NCBI GenBank assembly: GCA_017484065.1
Contig: JAFUTX010000004.1
Span: 1 to 64,000 of the forward strand
DNA: 64,000 bases
Origin: Bacilli bacterium
GTDB lineage: Bacteria; Bacillota_I; Bacilli_A; RF39; UBA660
Direction: 5' to 3'
Part shown: positions 17,901 to 26,131 of the stretch, in pieces
Position numbering within the stretch: the first letter of the stretch is position 1
Layout: every line of letters starts with the position of its first letter
Made by a program: the position numbers and the translations under genes
The notes under the pieces: generated by a model
Told to the model about the DNA's origin: nothing
The model's input: only the letters and a program-made list of their open reading frames with translations
The model's database searches: none

Positions 17901-18091
17901 AAATGTATAATAATCCAAGGTTTGGATTCTTAAGTGCTGAAGATAAAAGTAAATTCTATTCAGTGTTTAGTGCATTAAAAGAAGCAAGAATAATAAATGT
18001 AAACGAAGCAGATTTTGGTAGAACTACAGTATTAAAAGATAAACTGAAAGAGGAAGACTATAAGGTAATATTTGGATTAATGAAACTATAA
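14951..18091 (+). CDS. UvrD/HelD-like superfamily 1 helicase with inserted domain and zinc ribbons
   Basis: 1046 residues. Walker A AGAGAGKTTT (about 141-150), DEYQD (about 533), GDDWQSIFRFSGA, TAHSSKGLGYDNV and RRLFYVALTRTKN mark a complete SF1 3'-5' helicase. Between the first motifs and DEYQD lies an insertion (about 300-410, PDFLIKQFDKEIYLEHFG...KLIYTFS) that looks like a PD-(D/E)XK nuclease-type fold. After the helicase come topoisomerase-like zinc ribbons (CPCC at about 821, CSNDPEICG, CPNCEDG, CTN) and a winged-helix/RQC-like C-terminus. I chose the ATG at 14951, with AGGTG upstream. It is mobile-element cargo and could aid element replication or act in defence. Confidence 0.8.
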   Translation: MLFFNKNTNESIEYKVLEEYKNNIGLLLSSDDYISRKDYIHFYDANKEIYEKLLMMDNEAVLQSWCKNNRTDYPKLKDLIDFYTNTKVLIENHNNTFVLRHMQSDKQYLDEILLKDDPNIKLDEEQRKVVLSDEDYTLVIAGAGAGKTTTIEAKVKYLIDKKHIDPNKILIISFTRKATKELQDRCKKLGLPVVISTFHSIANTIIKGSEDEKHNIATGDVMFTSIKKFLLENANDEEFVKKILLFFASYLQAPQGEDNLALLINELNKNDCSTMRSDIAKTIEDFKKKQETNRRTIKDEKVRSAEECRIANFLFINGIDYDYEPIYKYGFKDTIKPYCPDFLIKQFDKEIYLEHFGISEDGKNPRFSEEELETYKKHVNDKILLHKQHGTKLIYTFSKYKDGRDTITHLKEELQKAGISFEFKNSKEVYKAIIQNIEDKYFNKFIQLVCVFISRFKTNNFTPSKFDEWKVSLKDERTKLFINICYQCYLAYMTELKNTNSIDFEDMINNASNILENKIESGEKLPYDYIFVDEYQDISLQRFDLCERLSKCSNAKIIAVGDDWQSIFRFSGAKVELFTKFEEMMGYANVLKITKTYRNSQELIDIAGGFVMANNEQIKKELKSNKSISDPVLLMSYKDTYDKEDTDKPIDRMCQAIEKSLDMIVKTNGKDGSVLLVGRYGFEGFQLGNQSKYFSFNNGIIKSVKYPDLKITYLTAHSSKGLGYDNVIIINGKDAILGFPSKIVDDPVMKLVIKDTEDIEYAEERRLFYVALTRTKNRVFIITPIHRPSKFILEIKDKFKNVILDGEELDPVENLNNMIKCPCCDYPLQRRENKHFTAAKKLWVCSNDPEICGFVTNDLLGGKMSISKCPNCEDGYLVVKKRKNKDNSEQRVLGCTNYKADGTGCNTIMMPHNYTQDKEELSIRFCDEDIDIHNVFICGHRLIELVNVILEVIDKYKDLKLSLGPKMLFSLLSGEHTKMIDNFKMYNNPRFGFLSAEDKSKFYSVFSALKEARIINVNEADFGRTTVLKDKLKEEDYKVIFGLMKL

Positions 18092-18165
18092 TGATAAATT
18101 GATTAATTAAACTATATGTTATATAATTTAGTTGACAAAGAAAATATAGGATATGCTAGAAATTT

Positions 18166-18184
18166 GTGCACATTTTGTGCACAT
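18166..18184 (+). repeat. Right arm-type integrase repeat
   Basis: GTGCACATTTTGTGCACAT, identical to 8020-8038, lies about 130 bp inside the right attachment site. Confidence 0.65.
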
Positions 18185-18316
18185 TAGACGAATATTTTAT
18201 ATAAAAAATGACAAAAATAGTACTTAAAATACAAAATGTTACCTGTCCACAAACCCTTGAAAATAAAGGAAATACGCATAATATTATAAGTATGGATAAT
18301 ATACTAAATGGCGCCG

Positions 18317-18360
18317 CATGTGGCTCAGGCAAGAAGTATAAACAATGTTGTGGTAAATAA
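18317..18360 (+). other. attR: remnant of the displaced secA 3' end
   Basis: Encodes ACGSGKKYKQCCGK and a TAA stop with no secA body upstream, matching 7916-7959 at 38 of 44 bases. It retains the Cys-Cys form of the zinc site, probably the resident secA tail before insertion, or that of a previous element. Confidence 0.75.
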
Positions 18361-18367
18361 GCCAGCG

Positions 18368-18400
18368 AACCCGCATAAAATAAGGGATTGCGGGTTTTTC
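18368..18400 (+). terminator. secA-type terminator after attR
   Basis: AACCCGCA (18368-18375) pairs with TGCGGGTT (18389-18396), then TTTC. Probably the native terminator of secA or of an earlier element. Confidence 0.75.
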
Positions 18401-18442
18401 TATGATTCAACTTTTTGGGTAATTTTTGGAGTGCCCATTGTC

Positions 18443-18548
18443 TTAGATACGTTTTAGATACGTTATAAAAACTTTGCAAAGCCTTATAAAATATGGGCAA
18501 AACGTGTATTTGGACTTTAATTTCAAATTAGATACAAAACGTATCTAA
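18443..18548. repeat. TTAGATACGTT repeats, left set
   Basis: Two perfect 11-bp tandem copies at 18443-18464 and an inverted pair TTAGATAC/GTATCTAA at 18528-18548. They share the 11-bp period of the GTGCACAT arm sites but have an unrelated sequence. Confidence 0.6.
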
Positions 18549-18641
18549 AAATTATCTAAATTGTAATTTATTATTCAAAAGTAGTAATAACCAAAATTAA
18601 TAGTAGTAATTTATGGTATAATTTATATAGGAGCTGATACT

Positions 18642-19571
18642 ATGAATTTAATAGATAAATTAAATTATAGCTATAAATTTGTTTGTGATAATTCTGAGAA
18701 TGTGAGAATTAATTATAACAAGATTGATGAAATGATAGATCAAATTAGAAATTCATCTGTTGCTTATTGGCTAGATTCAAATCCATATGGTTTAATGGAT
18801 ATGGATGTAGAAAGTATAGTTAATTTCTTATTTATATATCATGCAATAGGAGATTATTGTTTTTGGGGAGATCCTAAATGGGAAATTCAAACTGACTTGG
18901 GAACAATGGATGGATCTTATGCAATAATGTATTTAATTTTAAATAGGTTTAAAGCAAATAATAATTTTGAAATGAGTATTGATGAGTTTAAAGAATTACT
19001 AAAAGGCAATGTAACTATTCCATTATTTGAAGATAGATATAAAAATTTAGTTGAAATGAATAATTTACTTAAAAGAAGTGGAAAGTCACTTTATGAGCTT
19101 ATTAAAGATTTAAACATTGATATTCAACTTTTTGAATTTATAGTTAGTAATCTAGATTATTTCAAAGATATATCTACCTATGATGGAGAAGAAGTATTAT
19201 TTTATAAAAGAGCACAGTTATTAACTTCTGATATACTTCATGTAAGAGAAAAGAGAGAAAAAATTGATGTTGACTATTCTCACTTAATTGGTTGTGCAGA
19301 TTATAAAATACCTCAAGTAATGAGATGTTATGGAATGTTAGAATTTAGTGATAGCCTTGCTGTTAGAGTAGATAACAAAGTTGAGCTTGAAGAAGGATCT
19401 AAAGAAGAAGTAGAAATTAGAGCAAATACATTGAAAGTAATTGACTACATTTATGAAAAATTGGATAGAAAATATTCTCGTATGGATATAAATGATTTCA
19501 TTTGGCTATTAGGTCAAGACAAATCAAAGATGACAAAACCATATCACAGGACACTTACAAAGCATTATTAG
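18642..19571 (+). CDS. Queuosine 5'-phosphate N-glycosylase (Qng1, DUF2419) family protein
   Basis: 309 residues, full length for the family that releases queuine from queuosine or its 5'-phosphate so it can be reinserted into tRNA. Signature segments in order: AYWLDSNPYG (41-50), DYCFWGDPKW (71-80), DGSYA (90-94), YKRAQLLTSD (188-197), CADYKIPQ (218-225) and GSKEEVEIRA (252-261). The Asp residues of these motifs are the likely catalytic and queuine-binding positions. AGGAG precedes the ATG and a TATAAT box lies about 25 bp upstream of it. It is surrounded by integrase-type repeats, so it looks mobile. No tgt or queT is in the window. Confidence 0.88.
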   Translation: MNLIDKLNYSYKFVCDNSENVRINYNKIDEMIDQIRNSSVAYWLDSNPYGLMDMDVESIVNFLFIYHAIGDYCFWGDPKWEIQTDLGTMDGSYAIMYLILNRFKANNNFEMSIDEFKELLKGNVTIPLFEDRYKNLVEMNNLLKRSGKSLYELIKDLNIDIQLFEFIVSNLDYFKDISTYDGEEVLFYKRAQLLTSDILHVREKREKIDVDYSHLIGCADYKIPQVMRCYGMLEFSDSLAVRVDNKVELEEGSKEEVEIRANTLKVIDYIYEKLDRKYSRMDINDFIWLLGQDKSKMTKPYHRTLTKHY

Positions 19572-19602
19572 AAAATTGTAAAATATTCAACAATGGTAAA
19601 TT

Positions 19603-19623
19603 TTAGATAAGTTTAGATACGTT
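19603..19623 (+). repeat. TTAGATACGTT repeats, right set
   Basis: TTAGATAAGTT (19603-19613) abuts TTAGATACGTT (19613-19623), matching the left set and closing the decayed element. Confidence 0.55.
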
Positions 19624-19648
19624 TTTTTGTAAATTCGAAACTTATTCA

Positions 19649-19672
19649 ATCGCAATATAGTAATATTCCGAT
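19649..19672. promoter_or_regulatory. Second copy of the palindromic operator
   Basis: ATCGCAATAT / ATATTCCGAT around AGTA, one base different from 14131-14154, and placed the same way before TATAAT (19700-19705). Confidence 0.55.
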
Positions 19673-19728
19673 GTAAATAAAAAATGTATATTTTTATGAT
19701 ATAATATTTATAAGTATAGAGGTGGATT

Positions 19729-20523
19729 ATGAAATTGAATAATGAAAGCAAAACTCTTTTTATTCCCTTGTTAGGAAAAGCAATAATGAGTAAAGATCAC
19801 TTATTTTTACATGATCCAAAAGCTGAAGAAATAATATCTAAAATCGACTATGATTTTAATTCATTAAAACAATCAAAGTGGTTATCAATGTACATGAGCC
19901 TTAGAGCGTTAATAATCGACATATTATGTAATAAATATATTCAAAACCATCCTAATGCAACTATAATTCATTTGGGCTGTGGACTTGATTCAAGATGTTT
20001 AAGAGTAAATCAAAACTTTGATACTTGGTATGATATAGATTATGAAAATGTAATTGATATAAGAAAAAAGTATTATGAAGAAGATTCAAAACATAAAATG
20101 ATAGGTAGTTCAGTAGTTGATTATAAATGGTTAGAAGAAATAAAAATAAATGATAATATAATGGTAGTTGCTGAGGGATTAACAATGTATTTAAGAGAAG
20201 AAGAAATAAAAGAATTAATAAAGCAAATAAATAATAAATTAGGTAATGTTCATCTATTGTTTGACGCATATTCTAAAAAAGGAGTTAAAAGTTCTAAAAT
20301 AAAGAATCCAGTTAATCAAATGAATGCTGAGGTAAAATATGGAATTGACAATCCTGAAGAATTTTTACAATTAAATAATAATTTAGAATATGTTGCAACA
20401 CATTTGATTAGAAAAGAAGATAATAATATACATGGATTAACTAAGTTTATTTTTAATAATTTGTATTGTGGCAAAATATCACAATCAATTTATAAGATAT
20501 ACGAATTTAATTTAAAAAGATAA
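19729..20523 (+). CDS. SAM-dependent methyltransferase, leucine-carboxymethyltransferase-like
   Basis: 264 residues of the LCMT/PpmP O-methyltransferase fold: IIHLGCGLDSRCLRV (SAM-binding motif I), WYDIDYENVIDIRKKYY (motif II) and VVAEGLTMYLREEEI. Members methylate carboxylates or small molecules; many are of unknown substrate. AGAGGTGG precedes the ATG. It shares a palindromic operator with the element's Vat-like gene 5.5 kb upstream, suggesting a common regulator or a duplicated promoter cassette. A terminator (20543-20567) follows. Confidence 0.8.
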   Translation: MKLNNESKTLFIPLLGKAIMSKDHLFLHDPKAEEIISKIDYDFNSLKQSKWLSMYMSLRALIIDILCNKYIQNHPNATIIHLGCGLDSRCLRVNQNFDTWYDIDYENVIDIRKKYYEEDSKHKMIGSSVVDYKWLEEIKINDNIMVVAEGLTMYLREEEIKELIKQINNKLGNVHLLFDAYSKKGVKSSKIKNPVNQMNAEVKYGIDNPEEFLQLNNNLEYVATHLIRKEDNNIHGLTKFIFNNLYCGKISQSIYKIYEFNLKR

Positions 20524-20542
20524 TTATAATATTAAGATATTA

Positions 20543-20567
20543 AGAGAATGTAAAAAATTCTCTTTTT
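20543..20567 (+). terminator. Terminator after methyltransferase
   Basis: AGAGAAT/ATTCTCT hairpin with a T-run. Confidence 0.75.
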
Positions 20568-20688
20568 ATATGATAAAATATTAGTAGAAATTAAATTTCT
20601 TATTTATTAACACTATCAACCCTAGAATCATTTCCTGTCAAAAAAAATGTAATAAATATATTATTTTAGTGTGAAGGGAGAAAGAATT

Positions 20689-21837
20689 ATGAATCAAGAA
20701 AAAATTGGTAAGTTTATAGCTGCTTGCCGTAAAGACAAAGACATGACACAATCAGAATTAGCGGAAAAATTAGGAGTTACAGATAAATCTATTGGTAATT
20801 GGGAAAATGGTAGAAACATGCCTGACTTATCTTTATTTAAACCATTATGTGATGAACTAGGTATTACCATTAATGAATTATTAAGTGGTGAAAGATTAAA
20901 GAAAGAAGCTTATCAAGAGAAATTTGAAGAAAATATTATTAATACTATTGATTATTCTACTAAGAAGATTAACTTAATTAGAAATAATTTGGGAATAGTT
21001 TTGCTAATGTTAGGAATTCTTATATCTTTTACAGCTATGACTATGTTTGCCTCAGAAAGTTCTTGGGGAAGCATTTACTCTATTATAGGAGCTGTAATAT
21101 CCTTAATAGGTGTTAGTAAACTAACAAAAAAATATAGTTATTCAAATAGATTAATAATCTGTATTACATACTTTTTATTATTCTTAGGATCATTATTTAT
21201 CATTGATTATATAAGTGTTATTTCATTAAAACAATTACCTAGATTTTGCACTATAAAAACTAGTAATGAATATGTTTATGAATGTGATAATCCACTATAT
21301 ACAGTATATAGAGTAAATAGCAATACCCAAAATGAGTATATTATTGTAGATACTAATAAAAAATATACTATTGATACAGTACCAGTTGTACCATTTAATA
21401 GAAATAAATCCGGAATTGATAATATTATTAAATACAAAAATAAGTATATTGGTAATAATAGTAACGTAGGAAATCTAATAGCTTCCTTACCATTATCAGA
21501 ATATGGTTTTGTATTTAAAATTGACTCAGATAATCTAGGATTAATAATAGATTATCACATAACAGACTGGTATATAAATGAGAATTACTATTTAGAAAAA
21601 AGTATAGTTTATAATTCTGTTTCTATATTTACATTAATAGAAAATGTTAAATATATTAAATATAATTTTAGCGGAAAAACATATGAAATTAAAAAAGAAA
21701 ATGTTGAAAAAAACTTTCCAAATTATAAAGATATAGTCAATGATGGAGTTAACAAAGATGCCTTTAATAAGTATCTTGAACAAAAAATATTAGACAACGA
21801 ATTTATAGATTTATGTTTTAAGAAATTTATATCTTAA
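20689..21837 (+). CDS. Membrane-bound XRE-family regulator
   Basis: 382 residues. The N-terminal HTH_3 domain (about 5-60: MTQSELAEKLGVTDKSIGNW, ENGRNMPDLSLFKPLC) continues into GITINELLSGERL, a family seen with small membrane tails. Three to four hydrophobic helices follow (about 100-185), then an extracytoplasmic or soluble domain of about 190 residues I do not recognise. I chose the ATG at 20689 with AGGGAGAAAG upstream. It precedes an ABC transporter/lipoprotein module and may sense a signal at the membrane and control it. Confidence 0.78.
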   Translation: MNQEKIGKFIAACRKDKDMTQSELAEKLGVTDKSIGNWENGRNMPDLSLFKPLCDELGITINELLSGERLKKEAYQEKFEENIINTIDYSTKKINLIRNNLGIVLLMLGILISFTAMTMFASESSWGSIYSIIGAVISLIGVSKLTKKYSYSNRLIICITYFLLFLGSLFIIDYISVISLKQLPRFCTIKTSNEYVYECDNPLYTVYRVNSNTQNEYIIVDTNKKYTIDTVPVVPFNRNKSGIDNIIKYKNKYIGNNSNVGNLIASLPLSEYGFVFKIDSDNLGLIIDYHITDWYINENYYLEKSIVYNSVSIFTLIENVKYIKYNFSGKTYEIKKENVEKNFPNYKDIVNDGVNKDAFNKYLEQKILDNEFIDLCFKKFIS

Positions 21838-21852
21838 AGCATATATATAAAA

Positions 21853-21880
21853 AAGTAGCAATAATTCTGCTATTTTTTTT
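21853..21880 (+). terminator. Terminator after membrane HTH gene
   Basis: AGTAGCA/TGCTATT stem followed by a T-run. Confidence 0.75.
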
Positions 21881-21969
21881 ATTAAATATTATTAGACCAA
21901 AAAAATTGTTTATACTTGCAAAAACAACAATTTATGTTATAATAATCAACCAATTAAGGGGGGTTAAAT

Positions 21970-22671
21970 ATGGCATTCATAGAATTTAAGAATGTTGATA
22001 AAATTTATCAAATGGGAGAAATAGAGATTAAAGCATTAAATAAGGCAACATTCTCTATTGAAAAAGGAGAGCTTGTTGTAATTTTAGGCCCATCAGGAGC
22101 AGGGAAAACAACATGCCTAAATATTTTAGGTGGTATGGATAGTGCTACAAACGGAACTATTAATATAGGTCGAAAAAATATTGCTAAATATAATGAAAAA
22201 CAACTAATTCAATATAGACGAAATGATATAGGGTTCGTTTTTCAATTTTATAATTTAGTTCAAAATTTAACAGCATTAGAAAATGTAGAATTAGCAGTTC
22301 AACTTTGTAAAGATCATTTAGACCCTGAAAAAATACTATCAAAAGTTGGATTAGCAGAAAGAAAAGATAATTTCCCAGCCCAATTATCAGGTGGAGAACA
22401 ACAAAGGGTTGCTATAGCTAGAGCAATTGTAAAAAATCCTAAACTGTTATTATGCGATGAACCAACTGGAGCATTAGACTATAAAACAGGAAAAAGTATA
22501 TTAAAGTTATTAGAAGAGACTTCTAGAAAAGAAAAAATGACAGTTATAATAATAACTCATAACTCTGCAATAGCTCCAATGGCAGATAAAGTAATAAAAT
22601 TTAAAAATGGTAAAGTTGAAGATATCGTTATAAATAAAAATCCAATGAGTATAGACAAGATAGAATGGTAA
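21970..22671 (+). CDS. ABC transporter ATP-binding protein (MacB/LolD type)
   Basis: 233 residues. Walker [10 protein letters not shown] at about residue 41, signature [14 protein letters not shown], Walker [13 protein letters not shown] and the H-loop ITHNS are intact. It is the cytoplasmic ATPase for the FtsX-type permease that starts four bases after its stop. Own promoter: TTGCAA, 16 bp, TATAAT, and a strong AAGGGGGG ribosome binding site. By family, it powers export or mechanotransmission at the membrane, not import. Confidence 0.92.
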   Translation: MAFIEFKNVDKIYQMGEIEIKALNKATFSIEKGELVVILGPSGAGKTTCLNILGGMDSATNGTINIGRKNIAKYNEKQLIQYRRNDIGFVFQFYNLVQNLTALENVELAVQLCKDHLDPEKILSKVGLAERKDNFPAQLSGGEQQRVAIARAIVKNPKLLLCDEPTGALDYKTGKSILKLLEETSRKEKMTVIIITHNSAIAPMADKVIKFKNGKVEDIVINKNPMSIDKIEW

Positions 22672-22675
22672 TATC

Positions 22676-25600
22676 ATGAAAAATAGATTATTATCAATAA
22701 GTACTAGAGAAATCAAAAAAAGCTATAAAAGATTTTTATCTTTAGTAATTATGAGTCTACTAGGTGTAGCAGTATTTGTAGGATTAAGAAATACACCAGG
22801 AACAATCCTTAAATCTTTAGATAAGTATTATGATGAAACAAATCATTATGATATAAAAATTTATTCAACAATAGGTTTCAATGATGAAGATTTAAAGATA
22901 TTAAACAGTACCGTAGCTACAACATACGGTATTCATACTAAAGATGTTATAACGAACTTCAAAAAAGACAAAAAAGTTACCAAAATTATTGGATTAAATA
23001 ATGATGTTAATAAAATTCTATTAGATGAAGGAACTCTTCCAAGTAATAAAGAAGAAATTGTAGTAGAAAGTTATTTATTAAAAGCTGAAAACTTAAAAAT
23101 TGGTGATTACATAGAAATAGAAGAAGATGAATCACTTAATAACCACAGATTTAAGATAGTAGGAGTTGTTACTAGTCCATTATATTTATATACTGGTGGT
23201 AATACTGTATCTAGAGGTACAACAGATATAGGTAATGGTAAAATAGTATATTATGCATATGCCCTTGATTCATTATTTAATATGGATTACTATACAGAAT
23301 TAGATGTTACAATACCAAATAATTATCTAACTTCTACTAAAGAGTATATTGACTTAATAAATGAAAAGATTAAAATAATTACGACATTAAAAAAACAAAG
23401 GGAAAAAGCAAGATATAATGAAATAATAAATAAATATAATATTATAATTAATGAACAAGAAGAGCTTGGAAGAAATGAACTAGCTAAAGCCCAAAACAAA
23501 TTAAATAATAGTAAAAAAGAACTAAATAATGGATATTTAGAATTATTAAGAAGTAAAAACGAACTAGATAATAGCAAAGTTCAATTAAATCAAATATATC
23601 TAACATTAAGTAATTCTCAAAAAGAGCTTGAAGACAAAGAAATGTTACTAGTAAATGCAAAAAAAGAATTAGAAGATGCCGAAAAGGAAATTAATGAACT
23701 ATTAAAACAATATGGCTTAACAATTGATGATATTAAGACAATAAAAGCAATATTAAATGATCAAGTTGTATCTAAAGAAAAAATAAAGCATATTTTTGAT
23801 AATTCAAATTATAAAGAAGAAATTAATAAATTAATCGACAAATTATATGAAACAGACTTTTTTATAAATTTACAAAGATACATAGAAACCAAGACCGAAG
23901 AAGCAAAGATAATGCTTATAGATAGTATTCCAAAGGACATAGAGAATTATGAACAAATAGTTAAAGAAATTGAATTATTTACTAAAGATACTTTAAGAGA
24001 AAATATATATGCATCTATTTTAGATAGTGCATATAACATTGATGATATAAAAAGTAGTATACCAGAATGTTTTTGTGGATATAATCAAATCATAAATTTA
24101 CTAGATAATTATGCAAATAGTGTTATAAAAATAAAAGAATTATTTGATGCTATAGATAGATTAGAGCAAGGAAAAGAAGAAATCATTAATAATGAAAGTT
24201 TATTACATGATGCTAAAAAACAATTAGAAGAAGGTTATCAAACCTATACTACTTATATGAATCAATATAATGATGGATTAAATAAATATAATGTAGGATA
24301 CAAAGAATACCAAAAAGGTTTAAATTTGTATAATAGTGGAGTAGAAGAATACTTAAAAAACAAATTAGACTTTGAAAATGAATTGGACCAAGCAAGGGCA
24401 AAATTAACTGAAATAGAAATGCCTGAATGGTACATTTATGATAGAAGTGATGATGGAGAATATACAGGTTACATAAATAATTCAGAGAGTATTAAAAATC
24501 TAGCAAAAGCTTTTCCGACAATCTTCTTTACAGTAGCAATATTTATGTGCATAATGAGTATGTCTAGAATGGCATTAGAAGATAGACAAGAAATAGGAAC
24601 ATTAAAATCATTAGGCTTTTCTAATAAACATATTATCTTAAAATATGTTTTATACTCTTTATCAGCTACGCTAATCGGCAGTATACTAGGAGGATCATTT
24701 GGGTTCTACTTCTTAACATGGTTTATATTTAAGATGTATGGTATGTTGTACTTTGTACCGGTCTTTACCTACCTTTATAATTTAATACCATTTATAGTAG
24801 GTACATTTATTGCAGTAGTTAGTATAGTTGGAACATCATTAATAACAGTTAAAAGAATAGTTACTGAAAAACCATCTAGCTTACTAAGACCATTAGCACC
24901 AAATAAAGGTAAAAAGATATTAGTAGAAAGAGTACCTCTTTGGAAAAAAGTTAAATTTTCCAATAAAATAACTATTAGAAATATATTTAGATATAAGAAA
25001 AGAATTATTATGACTATATTTGGTATCACCGGATGTACGATATTACTATTAACAGGTTATGGTATTAAAGACTCTATTGTAAATATATCAGACAAACAAT
25101 TTAAAGAAGTATTAATATATGATGATATGGTATATTTAGATAGTAAAACAAAAGATGTTACAGAAATCATTGATAGCAAATATGTTAAAAATTATGAAGA
25201 AACTCATGCAAAAAATATGAAGTTAAATGAAACAGAAATTAATTTATTTGCAATAAAAAAAGACTTTAATTATGACCTACTTAATTTAAGAGATTATAAA
25301 ACTAACAATAGATTAAAATTAGAGGATAACAAAGCGATTATTACAGAAAAATTATTTACAGAAAACCACTTAAAATTAGGGGATAAGATTAAGATAACTG
25401 ATTCAAATAATAAGACATATGAAATAGAGATAAGTGGTGTAGCAACTAATTATATAGGAAATTATATCTACATAAGTACGGATTATTATGAATATTTATT
25501 TGAAGAATATAAACCTAATCTATTATACTTAAATTTAAAAGATAGAAAGCTGGAAGAAGAATATGCCAAATTATTAATAAAAAATGAACATGTATTAAGT

Positions 25601-26053
25601 ATAGATTCATTAACCAATGCTTTAAATAATATAAATGCAATGTTAAAATCAATTGATTACGTCGTTTTAATATTTCTATTATTGTCCGGTATATTATCTT
25701 TTGTAGTTTTATATAATTTATCTTATATAAACATCAGTGAAAGAAAAAGAGAAATAGCAACATTAAAAGTATTAGGTTTCACGCATAAAGAAGTAGATAA
25801 TTATATTATTAAAGAGAACTTTATTATTACTCTAATTGGTATATCATTAGGACTTATCTTAACAAAACCATTTGTGGATTATATCGTTGATACAATAGAG
25901 ATAGATTTAGTTAGATTTATTCACGTTATTAAACCTACAAGTTATTTATATACTTTTATATTTATGCTTATATTTACTTTTATAGTAACTATCATAATAC
26001 ATTATACACTAAAGAAAATTAACATGATTGGATCTTTAAAATCTGTAGAATAA
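22676..26053 (+). CDS. Large FtsX/MacB-type ABC permease with coiled-coil extracellular domain
   Basis: 1125 residues. A first membrane helix (about 18-36) and an extracellular MacB-like core (about 45-230) are followed by a long coiled coil rich in KELNNG/ELDNS-type heptads (about 230-590). FtsX four-helix units follow: TM helices at about 610-790 and, after a second extracellular domain (about 790-970), a final TM group at about 990-1110. GxxKSLGF and TLKVLGFTHKEV are the conserved FtsX cytoplasmic motifs. It is translationally coupled to the ATPase. Such permeases export or sense lipoproteins, peptides or envelope damage. Confidence 0.85.
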   Translation: MKNRLLSISTREIKKSYKRFLSLVIMSLLGVAVFVGLRNTPGTILKSLDKYYDETNHYDIKIYSTIGFNDEDLKILNSTVATTYGIHTKDVITNFKKDKKVTKIIGLNNDVNKILLDEGTLPSNKEEIVVESYLLKAENLKIGDYIEIEEDESLNNHRFKIVGVVTSPLYLYTGGNTVSRGTTDIGNGKIVYYAYALDSLFNMDYYTELDVTIPNNYLTSTKEYIDLINEKIKIITTLKKQREKARYNEIINKYNIIINEQEELGRNELAKAQNKLNNSKKELNNGYLELLRSKNELDNSKVQLNQIYLTLSNSQKELEDKEMLLVNAKKELEDAEKEINELLKQYGLTIDDIKTIKAILNDQVVSKEKIKHIFDNSNYKEEINKLIDKLYETDFFINLQRYIETKTEEAKIMLIDSIPKDIENYEQIVKEIELFTKDTLRENIYASILDSAYNIDDIKSSIPECFCGYNQIINLLDNYANSVIKIKELFDAIDRLEQGKEEIINNESLLHDAKKQLEEGYQTYTTYMNQYNDGLNKYNVGYKEYQKGLNLYNSGVEEYLKNKLDFENELDQARAKLTEIEMPEWYIYDRSDDGEYTGYINNSESIKNLAKAFPTIFFTVAIFMCIMSMSRMALEDRQEIGTLKSLGFSNKHIILKYVLYSLSATLIGSILGGSFGFYFLTWFIFKMYGMLYFVPVFTYLYNLIPFIVGTFIAVVSIVGTSLITVKRIVTEKPSSLLRPLAPNKGKKILVERVPLWKKVKFSNKITIRNIFRYKKRIIMTIFGITGCTILLLTGYGIKDSIVNISDKQFKEVLIYDDMVYLDSKTKDVTEIIDSKYVKNYEETHAKNMKLNETEINLFAIKKDFNYDLLNLRDYKTNNRLKLEDNKAIITEKLFTENHLKLGDKIKITDSNNKTYEIEISGVATNYIGNYIYISTDYYEYLFEEYKPNLLYLNLKDRKLEEEYAKLLIKNEHVLSIDSLTNALNNINAMLKSIDYVVLIFLLLSGILSFVVLYNLSYINISERKREIATLKVLGFTHKEVDNYIIKENFIITLIGISLGLILTKPFVDYIVDTIEIDLVRFIHVIKPTSYLYTFIFMLIFTFIVTIIIHYTLKKINMIGSLKSVE

Positions 26054-26131
26054 AAAAATGTATTTTAAAAAAACAAAAAAATATGCTACGATATAAATGT
26101 CAAACAAATTGATTAGGAAGGATAAAAAAAG

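Larger units (their letters stand above)
7916..18348 (+). mobile_element. Integrative mobilizable element inserted in the secA 3' end
   Basis: About 10.4 kb bounded by the secA tail (7916-7959) and a second copy of that tail (18317-18360), 38 of 44 bases identical. An identical 19-bp repeat GTGCACATTTTGTGCACAT lies near each end (8020-8038 and 18166-18184). Contents in order: integrase, unknown gene, winged-helix protein, excisionase, second integrase, MobV relaxase, palindrome-rich oriT-like region, Vat-type acetyltransferase, large helicase. There are no conjugation (T4SS) genes, so it would rely on a helper to transfer. The mechanism is inferred from family knowledge; the repeats and gene content are seen directly. 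Confidence 0.85.
18360..19640 (+). mobile_element. Probable decayed second element in tandem at the secA tail
   Basis: After the attR secA tail comes a layout like the left end of the first element, but with a different arm sequence: TTAGATACGTT twice in tandem (18443-18464), an inverted pair (18528-18548), then at the other end TTAGATAAGTT and TTAGATACGTT (19603-19623). The single gene inside is the queuosine-salvage gene. No integrase remains and no right att copy is visible, so I read it as a remnant. The 18092-18641 stretch holds no gene. Confidence 0.5.

Noticed and set aside
18317-18360. A second secA gene
   Set aside because: Only the last 44 bases are present, at an integration border.
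18156-18500. A 114-codon minus-strand frame across the attR region
   Set aside because: It is antisense to the secA tail remnant and the terminator, with no ribosome binding site and no recognisable family; it is a by-product of these sequences.
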